Part shown: positions 54,501 to 62,464 of the stretch, in pieces
Position numbering within the stretch: the first letter of the stretch is position 1
How the letters are laid out: each line of letters begins with the position of its first letter
NCBI RefSeq assembly: GCF_001593385.1
Contig: NZ_LUVZ01000012.1
Span: 248,001 to 312,000 of the forward strand
Source of the DNA: Chryseobacterium cucumeris
GTDB lineage: Bacteria > Bacteroidota > Bacteroidia > Flavobacteriales > Weeksellaceae
DNA: 64,000 nucleotides
Direction of reading: 5' to 3'
Position numbers and translations under genes: made by a program
The notes under the pieces: model-generated
Told to the model about the DNA's origin: nothing
What the model saw: only the letters and a program-made list of their open reading frames with translations
The model's database searches: none

Positions 54501-54715
54501 GACAAAAACTGGTTATCCATATTAAAAATTCAAGAGAAAATCTGAACGCTGAATTATCTGATATGACAGGGACGTTATTGATTTCAGTAAAAGGCTCTCT
54601 AAGTGACATCAATAAGGAAATTAACGATAAAATAAAAGATCTGAAAACGGGAATTTATATTATTTCAATAAATAACGGGACCAATAAATATCAGTCTAAA
54701 ATTATTAAAGAATAA
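51596..54715 (+). CDS. M60-family metallopeptidase with discoidin-like domains and T9SS signal
   Basis: 1039 aa. Signal peptide (ends VFAQ). Two N-terminal discoidin/F5-8C-like repeats (about 22-160 and 165-325), both ending NNFxSCAEMEF. M60 catalytic zinc site HELGH (611-615) with Glu630 14 residues later (HExxHx14E). M60 enzymes cleave mucin-type glycoproteins and include viral enhancins. T9SS type A domain at the C-terminus (about 960-1039, FIIYPNPLKNGQ to SKIIKE) should export it to the surface. Follows the pore-former and the transposase scar. Confidence 0.92.
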   Translation: MKKNYFILLFLFFLQIVFAQQYKMPIAYVSSLQPPQPGQEAGMCNDNNVNTLYHSRYNLSTALPDQLNFKFSSRVKSVKKLVYKPRTTGPNGIWTSVKVSYSTQSDPSVFIAATGVISWASDNTAKTIDLPTAIVHPDVIRIDVLSAQNNFSSCAEMEFYSEEQMDPIQTECTLPTNEFSGYADIPVLPQVAGSSASSFQSGENIEKSFDGNVSTLYHCSWNATAATFPISLIYKFDGQTSMNYLRYTPRQDGGPNGLFGNVKVSYNTISNPAYVDIATQNFGQTSTIKTVVFPSAITPLNIKIEVLDGKNNFASCAEMEFFQNSPNSFNLSAYSNIFNDTLFSTLKPTITQQDIDAISSPFIKGLAQCLFNNTYNRKYRVQTFTAYKTIESINNQYKLGNYNGYENPTGLAFQANTTAIVFAKDITEANKVYLKIRDFATEGASPEKSYELKNGLNILNITNAGLGYISYYTDDVNALPVSANITAGIVNGIYKKGTASAEWIEMLTNDVYPKIDIEGYYTKLMMDKSVISNFHFTTAQPLIDKYDAIVKSEREMMGFFKFNKNLKNRQLVYTESSGGWYAGGLGAHLDLTWGLSNSASATGLDFWGVAHELGHVNQIRPGLRWIGTTEITNNMYSLWAYYNLYSPTGANRFTRLEGEIADKTAFPKVAGNRFGEIIIQTQINGKSIMDQFRTDYVNPADANFRSLIPFWQLELYYQLAGASKSASTLAFDSDMSDENTPPVIPAVPGIDYAHWFATVAEKVRNTNETQLTNGQMVMNFVKNTCDAVQEDLTDFFTNTGFLKPINATISDYSNGQLTITQSMIDDVKAYVLMKGYAKPVSPVINYLSANSVNAYKNLLPVSGITGIGAQIVNNAQGQFLLVNNSKWNNAVAFETYDAGDQLISVSIVGTGDTTLANTYVDFPSNALKVYAVGYNGQKILVYPANTLAVKDSKTNNNDFIIYPNPLKNGQKLVIHIKNSRENLNAELSDMTGTLLISVKGSLSDINKEINDKIKDLKTGIYIISINNGTNKYQSKIIKE

Positions 54716-54803
54716 TATTAGTAATTAATTCGCCGGAATTTGAGATTACCCAATTGCCCCGCATGAAACGCTATTGTGTAATTGGGATTTAATAAATGAT
54801 ATA

Positions 54804-54838
54804 AACAGCAGAAAAATTTGAATTTCTGCTGTTTTTTT
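54804..54838 (+). terminator. Strong terminator of the M60 gene
   Basis: Perfect 11-bp stem AACAGCAGAAA/TTTCTGCTGTT with an 8-nt loop, followed by five or more T. Confidence 0.9.
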
Positions 54839-54956
54839 ATTCATTTTAAGTAAACAGCTTTATAGAAAATCCATGGTAAAATCATCTATCATCTGAAGGG
54901 AGTAATTTAAAAAAATGATTACTTAAAAAATTAAGCATCATAATGTGTTCTATGCT

Positions 54957-54964
54957 TAACTTTG
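54957..54964 (+). promoter_or_regulatory. -7 promoter element TAACTTTG of Kir gene
   Basis: Exact TAnnTTTG match 97 nt before the channel ATG, leaving a long leader. Confidence 0.55.
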
Positions 54965-54981
54965 CCTTTTAAAATATCTGT

Positions 54982-55053
54982 ATGCTGAAAGAAAGAGCTA
55001 ATCATCAACTGGCTTATTGTAGAGGAAAATCTAATATAACAAAGTCAAAATGA
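54982..55053 (+). CDS. Possible 23-codon upstream open reading frame
   Basis: Begins 18 nt after the promoter element and encodes MLKERANHQLAYCRG followed by KSNITKSK; its stop lies 7 nt before the channel ATG. It might couple translation or be fortuitous. Confidence 0.3.
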   Translation: MLKERANHQLAYCRGKSNITKSK

Positions 55054-55060
55054 TTAAAAA

Positions 55061-56032
55061 ATGACAGGAGGATTCAGAAAAAAGATCCGTCAGAAAAATG
55101 CGGAGAACAGTGGTTTCGGAACCAATGCCTCAGGAAGGTTCATCAATAAAGATGGTCTCCCGAATGTTCAGCGAAGAGGCGTTAATGTTTTTAACAGGTT
55201 AAGCTGGTATCACACCATGCTGAATTTGTCCTCATTTCGTTTTATTTCTTATCTGGTTATCGCTTATATTCTCATTAATCTACTGTTTGCAATGATCTAT
55301 TATCTGATTGGGGTAGAGCATCTCACAGGAATAGATAAAAGTGATCCACTCAATGAATTTATTGATGTCTTTTTCTTTAGTTCCCAGACATTCACCACAG
55401 TTGGATATGGGAGGATAGCTCCGGTAGGATTTTTGGCAAGTCTTGTAGCAACTTTTGAAGCTTTTCTGGGATTGCTTACCTTTGCCATTGCAACAGGGCT
55501 TTTTTACGGAAGATTTTCAAGACCACGGGCATATCTTAGATTTTCTGATATAGCAGTTATTGCTCCTTTTCAGGAATCTTCAGCATTGATGTTCAGGCTT
55601 GCTCCCTATAAAAATAATGCATTGACGGATGCCGACGTAATTGTATCGGTAGCTATTGAAGTTGTGGAAAATGGGGTTGCCAAAAGTAATTTTTACCGAC
55701 TTACCACGCAGATGAGTAAGATCAATACGTTGGCTCTCAACTGGACTGTAGTGCATAAAATTGATGAAAACTCTCCGTTTTACGGTTTTTCTGAAGAGGA
55801 TTTTAAAAATACAGATCTTGAGCTCATCGTACAGGTACGCGCATTTGATGAAGTATTTTCAAATACGGTGGTTCAAAGATCTTCGTACACTACTGGAGAA
55901 ATTGTATATGGAGCCAAATTTGTTCCGATGTATTATCCAAATAAAGAAAATCTCTCAACGGTACTGGATCTGGATAAAATTAACGAGTATAAAAAAGAAG
56001 AACTTCCGGAGTCCGTGAGAAACAAAGAATAA
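55061..56032 (+). CDS. Inward-rectifier potassium channel (KirBac-like)
   Basis: 323 aa. Two membrane helices (about 62-82 and 122-147) flank the pore with selectivity filter TTVGYG (112-117). Before TM1 lies a slide helix, WYHTMLNLSSFRF. The cytoplasmic IRK domain (about 155-310) has a family pattern (LMFRLAPYKNNALTDADVIVS, YGAKFVPMY). Bacterial Kir channels are gated by lipids or pH; the physiological role here is not known. The next gene starts directly after its stop. Confidence 0.95.
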   Translation: MTGGFRKKIRQKNAENSGFGTNASGRFINKDGLPNVQRRGVNVFNRLSWYHTMLNLSSFRFISYLVIAYILINLLFAMIYYLIGVEHLTGIDKSDPLNEFIDVFFFSSQTFTTVGYGRIAPVGFLASLVATFEAFLGLLTFAIATGLFYGRFSRPRAYLRFSDIAVIAPFQESSALMFRLAPYKNNALTDADVIVSVAIEVVENGVAKSNFYRLTTQMSKINTLALNWTVVHKIDENSPFYGFSEEDFKNTDLELIVQVRAFDEVFSNTVVQRSSYTTGEIVYGAKFVPMYYPNKENLSTVLDLDKINEYKKEELPESVRNKE

Positions 56033-56521
56033 ATGGATTTAGATTTTTATAAAAAACAAGCGATACAAAAGCAGAAAGAACACAAGAAATTTCTGGACGG
56101 ATTAAAGAAAAAACCGCCCAAGAATCTCGATTATATAGTGCAGGAGACACATGATGAAGTTTTTGAAGAAATAGATTGTCTGCAGTGTGCCAATTGTTGC
56201 AAAACAACGGGACCTCTCTATACCGAAAAAGATATTGAGAGAATTTCCAAGCATCTCCGAATGAAGTCTGCAGACTTTGAAGCAAAATTTTTGAGAGTAG
56301 ATGAAGATAATGATAAAGTATTGCAGAATCTTCCCTGTTTTTTTCTGAACGACGATAATACATGCTCTATCTACGACGTAAGACCAAAAGCCTGCCGTGA
56401 ATATCCTCATACAGACCGTAAAAAGATTTATCAGATCAATAATTTGATGCTGAAAAATACAGTTATCTGCCCTGCAGCATTTGAATTTGTAGAAAAAATG
56501 ATGAAGAATATAGGAAAATAG
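56033..56521 (+). CDS. YkgJ-family cysteine-cluster protein
   Basis: 162 aa. Cysteine cluster CLQCANCC (about 44-51), then PCFFLNDDNTCSIYDVRPKACREYPH and a final VICP. This is the CxCxxCC family often described as a zinc- or iron-sulfur-binding domain (YkgJ/DUF). Cytoplasmic, function unknown. Begins immediately after the potassium channel stop, so it is translationally linked. Confidence 0.9.
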   Translation: MDLDFYKKQAIQKQKEHKKFLDGLKKKPPKNLDYIVQETHDEVFEEIDCLQCANCCKTTGPLYTEKDIERISKHLRMKSADFEAKFLRVDEDNDKVLQNLPCFFLNDDNTCSIYDVRPKACREYPHTDRKKIYQINNLMLKNTVICPAAFEFVEKMMKNIGK

Positions 56522-56758
56522 TTTTGTAAGCAGGAAGAGGGGAGATGGGGATTGGGGGCTCTCATCTTTGATCAGAAAAACTGCGACTTCTAATCTAATA
56601 AACTTCCTGCTTCCAACATCCCTCTTCCAGCCAAAGCACTCTAACTCATTTTTGCAAATTCCTCTTAAATAATTATAAAGTACGTTAAATAAGTCTTTTA
56701 CACATAATTTTATAAATAATGTCTCGTTTAAGTTAAACAATCATTTAAATATTACATT

Positions 56759-57061
56759 ATGAAAAAGTTATTTTTAACGGCAGCGTTTACATTAGTCGGA
56801 GTAATCGCAGTATCAGCACAATCAACACCACAAAAGCCGGCCGATACTTCTACTAATAACACTACGACAACTCAGACTCAACAACCGAATACACAGACTA
56901 CAAGTCCTTCGGATCCAAAGAATCAACAGGAAAAATCACCTGCAACTACAATGGAAACTGCACCTGCAACGGATCCATCAGTAAGTACAACGCCTACTGA
57001 TGCTACTAAGCCTGCAGATGCTCCTAAAGAAGAGAAGAAAGACAAAAAGAAGAAAAAGTAA
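56759..57061 (+). CDS. Small secreted Thr/Pro/Gln-rich low-complexity protein
   Basis: 100 aa. Signal peptide (ends VSAQ), then a disordered body of Thr, Pro, Gln and Ala and a Lys-rich end (KEEKKDKKKKK). No domain is recognised. The strong signal peptide, own start and strong terminator suggest a real gene. Possibly a cell-surface or envelope filler protein; function unknown. Confidence 0.65.
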   Translation: MKKLFLTAAFTLVGVIAVSAQSTPQKPADTSTNNTTTTQTQQPNTQTTSPSDPKNQQEKSPATTMETAPATDPSVSTTPTDATKPADAPKEEKKDKKKKK

Positions 57062-57084
57062 AGCACTTAGCAAACACTAGTCGG

Positions 57085-57117
57085 AATCCTGAAATCTTGT
57101 ATTTCAGGATTTTTTTT
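57085..57117 (+). terminator. Terminator after low-complexity protein gene
   Basis: Perfect 11-bp stem AATCCTGAAAT/ATTTCAGGATT with a 5-nt loop, followed by T6. Confidence 0.9.
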
Positions 57118-57475
57118 GTTCAATTTCTTCCACTTTGAACAATAAAATCTTGGTGACCAGATCCAGCGGCAGATTTTCAGTGATGGGAAATTGAACAGCT
57201 CCTTTTGAAAATTTATACTTTCTTTCCTCAAAATCTTTTTTAAAATTATGAATACCCTCAGCTCCGGGATAGAATCCGATATGCTTTTTATATCCTGCAA
57301 AATAAATCAACGGTTTTCCTTTGTACCGGAAGGCCGGCATCTGATATCCGATATATTCTTCCAAATCCGGAACCTGTAAATGAATTACTTTTCTAAGTTT
57401 GAGTAATTTTTTCTGTACATCTATCGGAAACAGAAGTATATATTCATCAATATTTTTAAAGGTGTTTTGCATCAT
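57104..57475 (-). CDS. DUF1801 family protein (YdhG-like)
   Basis: 123 aa from the ATG at 57475 (or 57472, next codon); an earlier start would lie inside the upstream terminator. Domain features: IDEYILLFPIDVQKKLLKLR, EEYIGYQMPAFRYKGKPLIYFAGYKKHIGFYPG, which is the DUF1801/YdhG pattern, with a bacterial frataxin-like (YdhG/YjbR-like) fold. Often called an iron chaperone but not established. Cytoplasmic. Confidence 0.9.
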   Translation of the reverse strand: MMQNTFKNIDEYILLFPIDVQKKLLKLRKVIHLQVPDLEEYIGYQMPAFRYKGKPLIYFAGYKKHIGFYPGAEGIHNFKKDFEERKYKFSKGAVQFPITENLPLDLVTKILLFKVEEIEQKKS

Positions 57476-57487
57476 ATAAAAATAAAA

Positions 57488-57512
57488 AAAGCGCTGCATA
57501 TAGCAGCGCTTT
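57488..57512 (-). terminator. Second terminator after gdhA
   Basis: Perfect 10-bp stem AAAGCGCTGC/GCAGCGCTTT (5-nt loop), T-run on the minus strand. It lies between the gdhA stop and the DUF1801 start, and excludes a DUF1801 start at 57499. Confidence 0.85.
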
Positions 57513-57565
57513 CTCCTTTCACTTTTTACTTTTTTCCCATTATCCCGGGAACAGGCTATATCAAA

Positions 57566-57592
57566 AAAGGTCGGGAGTTTTTCCCAACCTTT
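57566..57592. terminator. Terminator directly after gdhA
   Basis: AAAGGTCGGGA pairs with TCCCAACCTTT (one C/A mismatch) and is flanked by T-runs on both strands; the stop codon of gdhA lies 8 nt away. Confidence 0.75.
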
Positions 57593-57600
57593 GTTTTTTG

Positions 57601-58959
57601 TTACACAACTCCTTGAGCCAACATTGCTTCTGCTACTTTTACGAAGCCGGCAATATTTGCACCTTTTACGTAGTTTACATAACCGTCTTCGTCTTTTCCG
57701 TAGTCTCTACAAGCTTTATGGATACCGATCATGATTTCCTTTAATCTTGCATCAACTTCTTCAGAAGTCCAGTTAAGACGGATAGAGTTCTGAGTCATTT
57801 CTAATCCTGATGTAGCAACACCTCCAGCGTTGGAAGCCTTACCAGGAGAGAATAATACTTTATTATCTAAGAAATAGTTGATAGCATCTAGTGTAGAAGG
57901 CATGTTAGCCGCTTCAGTTACACAGATACATCCGTTTTCAACTAATTTTCTTGCATCGTCTAAATCTAATTCGTTTTGAGTTGCGGAAGGGAAAGCTACG
58001 TCACACTTCACATCCCAAGGACGTTTTCCAGCGTGGAACTCAGCTGATGGATATTTTTTAGCATAGTCTTCCGCTCTGTTATTACCAGAAGATCTAAGTT
58101 CTAATAAATAATCGATCTTTTCTCCGCTGATACCATCTTTATCGTAGATATATCCGTCAGGACCAGAGATTGTTACAACTTTAGCACCTAGTTCAGTTGC
58201 TTTTTTAATAACTCCCCACGCTACGTTTCCGAAACCTGATACTGTTACAATTTTATCTTTGAAATCCTGTCCGATCGTTTTAAGCATCTGCTCTGCGAAG
58301 TATACTACACCATATCCTGTAGCTTCAGGACGGATTAATGAGCCTCCGTAAGCAAGACCTTTTCCTGTAAGAACTCCGGTAAACTCGTTTCTGATTTTCT
58401 TGTACTGTCCGAATAAATATCCGATTTCTCTTGCTCCAACACCGATATCTCCTGCAGGTACGTCTGTTTCAGGACCGATGTGTTTGCATAATTCTGTCAT
58501 GAAAGCCTGGCAGAAACGCATTACTTCCATATCAGATTTTCCTTGTGGATCGAAATCTGAACCTCCTTTACCACCTCCCATTGGAAGAGTTGTCAAAGAG
58601 TTTTTGAATACTTGTTCGAACGCCAGGAATTTAAGAACTGATAAGTTTACAGTAGGGTGGAAACGGATTCCTCCTTTGTATGGTCCAATAGCAGAGTTCA
58701 TTTGAATTCTGAAACCTCTGTTAACCTGAATTTCTCCTTTGTCATCAACCCATGGAACTCTGAAAATAATAATTCTTTCAGCTTCAGCCATTCTTTCAAG
58801 CAGCTTCATTCCGGTATATTCTTTTTTAGTAGCAATGAATGGAATTACGGTTACGGCAACTTCTTTTACAGCCTGTAAAAATTCCGGTTCGTTAGGATTT
58901 TTTGCTTCAATTTTTGCAATAAACTCTTGGATTTTCTGGTCAATATTATATTGTTCCAT
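57601..58959 (-). CDS. gdhA: NADP-type glutamate dehydrogenase
   Basis: 452 aa, hexameric GdhA length. Active-site segment LPMGGGKGGSDFDPQGKSD with catalytic Lys, GYGVVYFAEQ, and Rossmann GFGNVAWGV. These match NADP-specific GdhA, which assimilates ammonium: 2-oxoglutarate + NH4+ + NADPH to glutamate. Cytoplasmic. Promoter with clear -33/-7 elements at 58986-59015, two terminators behind it. Single-gene unit. Confidence 0.96.
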   Translation of the reverse strand: MEQYNIDQKIQEFIAKIEAKNPNEPEFLQAVKEVAVTVIPFIATKKEYTGMKLLERMAEAERIIIFRVPWVDDKGEIQVNRGFRIQMNSAIGPYKGGIRFHPTVNLSVLKFLAFEQVFKNSLTTLPMGGGKGGSDFDPQGKSDMEVMRFCQAFMTELCKHIGPETDVPAGDIGVGAREIGYLFGQYKKIRNEFTGVLTGKGLAYGGSLIRPEATGYGVVYFAEQMLKTIGQDFKDKIVTVSGFGNVAWGVIKKATELGAKVVTISGPDGYIYDKDGISGEKIDYLLELRSSGNNRAEDYAKKYPSAEFHAGKRPWDVKCDVAFPSATQNELDLDDARKLVENGCICVTEAANMPSTLDAINYFLDNKVLFSPGKASNAGGVATSGLEMTQNSIRLNWTSEEVDARLKEIMIGIHKACRDYGKDEDGYVNYVKGANIAGFVKVAEAMLAQGVV

Positions 58960-58985
58960 ATATTAAGGTTGAATATTATTGTCAA

Positions 58986-59015
58986 CAAATTTAATTTTTT
59001 TTTCAAGATTCACAA
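58986..59015 (-). promoter_or_regulatory. gdhA promoter (-33 TTG, -7 TAAATTTG)
   Basis: On the minus strand TTG (59013-59015) and TAAATTTG (58986-58993) are separated by 19 nt. The leader is about 25 nt. Best example of the Bacteroidota promoter in the window. Confidence 0.7.
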
Positions 59016-59149
59016 CACTATATTTTAACATTGTTAAAAATTAAATAATAATGTTTCGTAATATTATTAAATTGATAATTTGTGTTTAAATTTTATTAAA
59101 AATGAAATGTTATATATGAAATAATGCAATATTAAGAAATCATTAAATC

Positions 59150-60259
59150 TTAAATTGCGATGAATTGCCTCCCGGAAAATGATTTTACTTTCCCTAAAAG
59201 TTCCAATTCTAAAATTATTGGTAAGATTTTATGAGTAGGAAGATCAATTCTCATGGAGAGATCGTCTAAACAGATTTGAGGATAAGATTGAATAGATTGA
59301 TATATTAAGTTCTGATTGTCAGATAATTGTAGTTTGGTCTCGCTATAAGGAAATAACTCTTCCATTTTTTCTTTAGGATCATTTAATCCAAGGAGTTCTA
59401 TAAGATCTTTTATGGTAGAAATTGCCGTTGCTTTATTATGGAAAATCAGCTGATTACATCCCTGGCTAGAACTGTCTGTAATTTTTCCAGGCAGTGCAAA
59501 AACATCACGGTTATAATCATTGGCAAAGGCTGCTGTGCTCACAGAGCCTCCTCCGAAACCGGTTTCCACTACAATCGTTGCAGGGGATATTCCTGCCACA
59601 ATTCTGTTTCTCTGGATAAAGTTTTCCCGGTCAGGTTTTCTGGAAGAGCTGAACTCCGTTATTAATGCTCCTCCTTCCTGTAATATTTTTTCAGAAAGTT
59701 TTCTGTTTTTTGCCGGATATAGATATTGAAAACCATGTGCAAGAACAGCTACAGTGGGCTTTTGATGACAAATAGACTGTTCATGAACTTCTTTATCGAC
59801 GCCTAAAGCGAGACCGCTTATGGATGTATATTTTGAGGATCGTGTTGCTTCAAAAAAGTTTTCAATAAACTGTTTTCCATAAGCGGTCATATTTCGGGTT
59901 CCTACAATACTTATTTTTGGCTGTGCATCCTCAATATTCCCTTTTTGATAAAGAATAGCGGGAGTATCATTACATTCATTAAGTAGAGAAGGGATTTCTT
60001 TGAGGTGTTTTAACCTGATTTGAATATTATTTTTTTCGCAAAAATTTAATTCTTCTTCTGCGAATTCCAAATGAGACTTATTTCCAATATCTGAAACTGT
60101 TCTTTGTCCTATTCCTTCCAGCTTTTTATATTCTTTTTTGGCTCTTTTCCAGGCTTCCTGAGCGCTTCCGAAAGTACGGACAAGTTTATGAAAATGGATA
60201 TCGCCAATCTGGCTGCATTCGCGGAGGGCGATGGCATAAAAGTATTCTTCTGAGGTCAT
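59150..60259 (-). CDS. dprA: DNA-processing protein DprA
   Basis: 369 aa. The Rossmann-like core contains ISIVGTRNMTAYGK, SGLALGVDKEVHEQ, FSSSRKPDRENFIQRNRIVAGIS and VETGFGGGSVSTAAFANDYNRDVFALPG, all conserved in DprA/Smf. A SAM-like N-terminal part (about 1-80) and C-terminal winged helix (about 310-369) complete the family. DprA loads RecA onto incoming single-stranded DNA. With the ComM-like ATPase it suggests natural competence. Has its own promoter within the 33-nt gap after the rhomboid gene. Confidence 0.95.
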   Translation of the reverse strand: MTSEEYFYAIALRECSQIGDIHFHKLVRTFGSAQEAWKRAKKEYKKLEGIGQRTVSDIGNKSHLEFAEEELNFCEKNNIQIRLKHLKEIPSLLNECNDTPAILYQKGNIEDAQPKISIVGTRNMTAYGKQFIENFFEATRSSKYTSISGLALGVDKEVHEQSICHQKPTVAVLAHGFQYLYPAKNRKLSEKILQEGGALITEFSSSRKPDRENFIQRNRIVAGISPATIVVETGFGGGSVSTAAFANDYNRDVFALPGKITDSSSQGCNQLIFHNKATAISTIKDLIELLGLNDPKEKMEELFPYSETKLQLSDNQNLIYQSIQSYPQICLDDLSMRIDLPTHKILPIILELELLGKVKSFSGRQFIAI

Positions 60260-60272
60260 GTGTGTTTTTTTT

Positions 60273-60280
60273 CAAATGTA
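60273..60280 (-). promoter_or_regulatory. -7 promoter element TACATTTG of dprA
   Basis: Exact TAnnTTTG match on the minus strand, 14 nt before the dprA ATG. Confidence 0.55.
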
Positions 60281-60292
60281 ATGAAATAAGTT

Positions 60293-61060
60293 TTATCTTT
60301 TTCTCAATTCATCCAAATGGTCCCAGATATCATCTTTTTTCTTGTATGGAAGTTCCATAAAGTCTTCAGGATGATTTTCCTTGTATTCCTGCCACAATTT
60401 ATCATCTTTTTCGCTGTAATAATTTGGAAACTCCCAGATAAATTTTTTCTTCTTTTCGCCAACATTTTTAAAAGCAAATGCAATAATACTGCCTACTACA
60501 GCTCCTGAAAGATGGGCCTGCCAAGAAATTTTGCTCGGCTCCTGCATGTTGTAAAACAGTTCTTCAGGAAGCATCCCCCATATCAAACTGCCATAATAAA
60601 GCACAACAAGCATTGAAATTGTGAGAAGCTTCGTATTCCATTTAAATACCCCGCTGAAGAATAGGAAAAAAGCGAGTACATAAACCACGCCACTTGCTCC
60701 GATGGTACAGGTGTACATATATTCACCGGTAAGAATATCAATAGGAGGAAGAAGCCATACCAAAAGTCCCGTTGCCAGCCAGCCGATGATAAAAACTTTG
60801 TTGGCAACCAATGGATAAAACTGATACAGCAAAAACATAAGTGCTGCTATGGGAATGGAATTTCCTATAATATGATCGATATTTCCATGTAAAAGGGGAG
60901 AGGTAACTACACCAAGCAATCCCTCAGGCAAGAGAGGAATAATGGCTCCAAAACAGCTTTGAAAAAAGCCCTGCATTTGTAAAAAATACCCGAACCACAT
61001 CGTTGAAAGCATCAGCAATGGGTATATAACCGCTCTTTTGGAAATTACATTTTTGAACAT
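60293..61060 (-). CDS. Rhomboid family intramembrane serine protease
   Basis: 255 aa, about six membrane helices. Catalytic Ser123 in GASG and His183 in QAHLSGAVVG, with the supporting HGNxDHIIGN motif (His58, His63, Asn67). C-terminal cytoplasmic tail is charged. Cleaves single-pass membrane proteins within the bilayer; substrates unknown. Lies 33 nt upstream of dprA on the same strand, though dprA also has a promoter of its own. Confidence 0.93.
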   Translation of the reverse strand: MFKNVISKRAVIYPLLMLSTMWFGYFLQMQGFFQSCFGAIIPLLPEGLLGVVTSPLLHGNIDHIIGNSIPIAALMFLLYQFYPLVANKVFIIGWLATGLLVWLLPPIDILTGEYMYTCTIGASGVVYVLAFFLFFSGVFKWNTKLLTISMLVVLYYGSLIWGMLPEELFYNMQEPSKISWQAHLSGAVVGSIIAFAFKNVGEKKKKFIWEFPNYYSEKDDKLWQEYKENHPEDFMELPYKKKDDIWDHLDELRKR

Positions 61061-61280
61061 GTGGGTTTTACGTCAAATCAAAAGCCAATGATAAATTTCG
61101 GAAAATTTGTCGATGAATAAGTTTCTACCGTCCTGATTTTAAGACAAAAGGTGTTAAATTTAACTTTTGAACTCATTATTTGGCATTGATTTTATAGAAA
61201 TATCTTGTTATGAGGTAATTCAACTTTATAGAAATTGGTTCTTTTAAAGCTGATTTTAGCTTTTAAAAAAATTATATTAA

Positions 61281-61288
61281 TATTTTTG
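61281..61288 (+). promoter_or_regulatory. -7 promoter element TATTTTTG
   Basis: Exact TAnnTTTG match 21 nt before the first DUF3078 ATG at 61310. Confidence 0.55.
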
Positions 61289-61309
61289 CATTGAAAATTA
61301 TTTAGAGTA

Positions 61310-62236
61310 ATGAAGAAGTTTTTATTGATTCTTTCCTGTTTTATAGGAATATATGCAAGTGCACAAGAAGAATTGAAAAAAGATTCCGCAGTGGTAGATA
61401 CCATAAAATACTGGTCGGTTTTAGGAAAAAACACATTAATGATTAATCAGGCTGCCTTTTCAAACTGGGTAGGCGGTGGTGCCAATAACGTTGGATGGCT
61501 TGCCGGATTGAATTATAATCTGACGTATGAAAAAGATAAAGACCTTTGGGAAAATATCATTATTCTTGGATATGGGCAGAATGATACAAAAGGCCAGGGT
61601 ATCAGAAAAACACAGGACGTTATCAATGTTTCTACTAATTATGGACGAAAATTCTCAAAAAGCTGGTATTTCTCTATGGGAGCAGGATTTCAATCACAGT
61701 TTGCTGCAGGATATGAAGACGGAAATAACCCTGATGCGAAAAAGATATCCAATTTTATGGCGCCGGGCTACCTGAACGTCGGGATGGGTATCACATACAG
61801 ACCCAATGATGATCTCACTGTAACGTTACGTCCTACCAACGCCAGATGGACATTTGTACTGGATAAAGACCTTCAGACAGCAGGCAGCTATGGTTTAAAA
61901 AATGATGGAGATACTTCGTTATTACAATTCGGTTTTCTGGGAACAGCAATATATAAATTGAAAATAATGGAAGATATTTATTTAACCAATACGGCTTCTG
62001 TCTTCTCGAATTACCTTGATCACCCGGACAGATTAGTTCTTGCCTATGGAGCTTTGCTGAACCTGAAAGTGAATAAATACATATCCTCCAATGTGACCGT
62101 AGACTTGCTATACGATCATAATCAGATAGAGAAAACACAGCTGAAACAAACTCTTGGAATCGGATTTGCCTATACGCTCGCAAATGGTGTAAAACGTTCT
62201 GATCGCAAAGACAGCCAGTGGTGGATCAAAAAATAG
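61310..62236 (+). CDS. DUF3078 outer-membrane-associated protein, copy 1
   Basis: 308 aa. Signal peptide (ends ASAQ), then the DUF3078 domain (about 35-300): LMINQAAFSNWVGGGANNVG, YNLTYEKDKDLWENIIILG, YGRKFSKSWYFSMGAGFQ, FMAPGYLNVGMG. The beta-strand pattern suggests an outer-membrane barrel. The next gene encodes a close paralogue, so this is a tandem duplication. Own promoter and terminator. Function not established. Confidence 0.9.
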   Translation: MKKFLLILSCFIGIYASAQEELKKDSAVVDTIKYWSVLGKNTLMINQAAFSNWVGGGANNVGWLAGLNYNLTYEKDKDLWENIIILGYGQNDTKGQGIRKTQDVINVSTNYGRKFSKSWYFSMGAGFQSQFAAGYEDGNNPDAKKISNFMAPGYLNVGMGITYRPNDDLTVTLRPTNARWTFVLDKDLQTAGSYGLKNDGDTSLLQFGFLGTAIYKLKIMEDIYLTNTASVFSNYLDHPDRLVLAYGALLNLKVNKYISSNVTVDLLYDHNQIEKTQLKQTLGIGFAYTLANGVKRSDRKDSQWWIKK

Positions 62237-62261
62237 TTTGGAAAATTTATATTATAGTTAA

Positions 62262-62289
62262 AAAACACTTCAGAAATGAGGTGTTTTTT
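62262..62289 (+). terminator. Terminator after DUF3078 copy 1
   Basis: 10-bp stem AAAACACTTC/GAGGTGTTTT with one T-G pair and a 6-nt loop, followed by TT. Confidence 0.75.
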
Positions 62290-62441
62290 CTTTATAAAAT
62301 TCTGTAATTTTAAGTTGACTTAAGTTTGATTAGGAATTGTTTTGTTTACAAGTCGTTTAATTTCAGTTGTTTATGCGCGTATTTTTAGTTATGTTAAATT
62401 CATTTTAAAGTGAATTTTATGATGGCATAAATTATTATTTA

Positions 62442-62449
62442 TACATTTG
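62442..62449 (+). promoter_or_regulatory. -7 promoter element TACATTTG
   Basis: Exact TAnnTTTG match 15 nt before the ATG at 62465. Separate promoter for copy 2. Confidence 0.55.
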
Positions 62450-62464
62450 TAATAAATCAACATT

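Larger units (their letters stand above)
54716..55060. other. Gap between M60 and potassium channel genes
   Basis: 345 nt. It holds the M60 terminator (54804-54838), the -7 element of the channel gene (54957-54964) and a 23-codon leader-type frame (54982-55053). Confidence 0.6.

Noticed and set aside
56102..56740. 212-codon minus-strand frame
   Set aside because: It is antisense to the YkgJ gene and its downstream gap, with no domain or start context.
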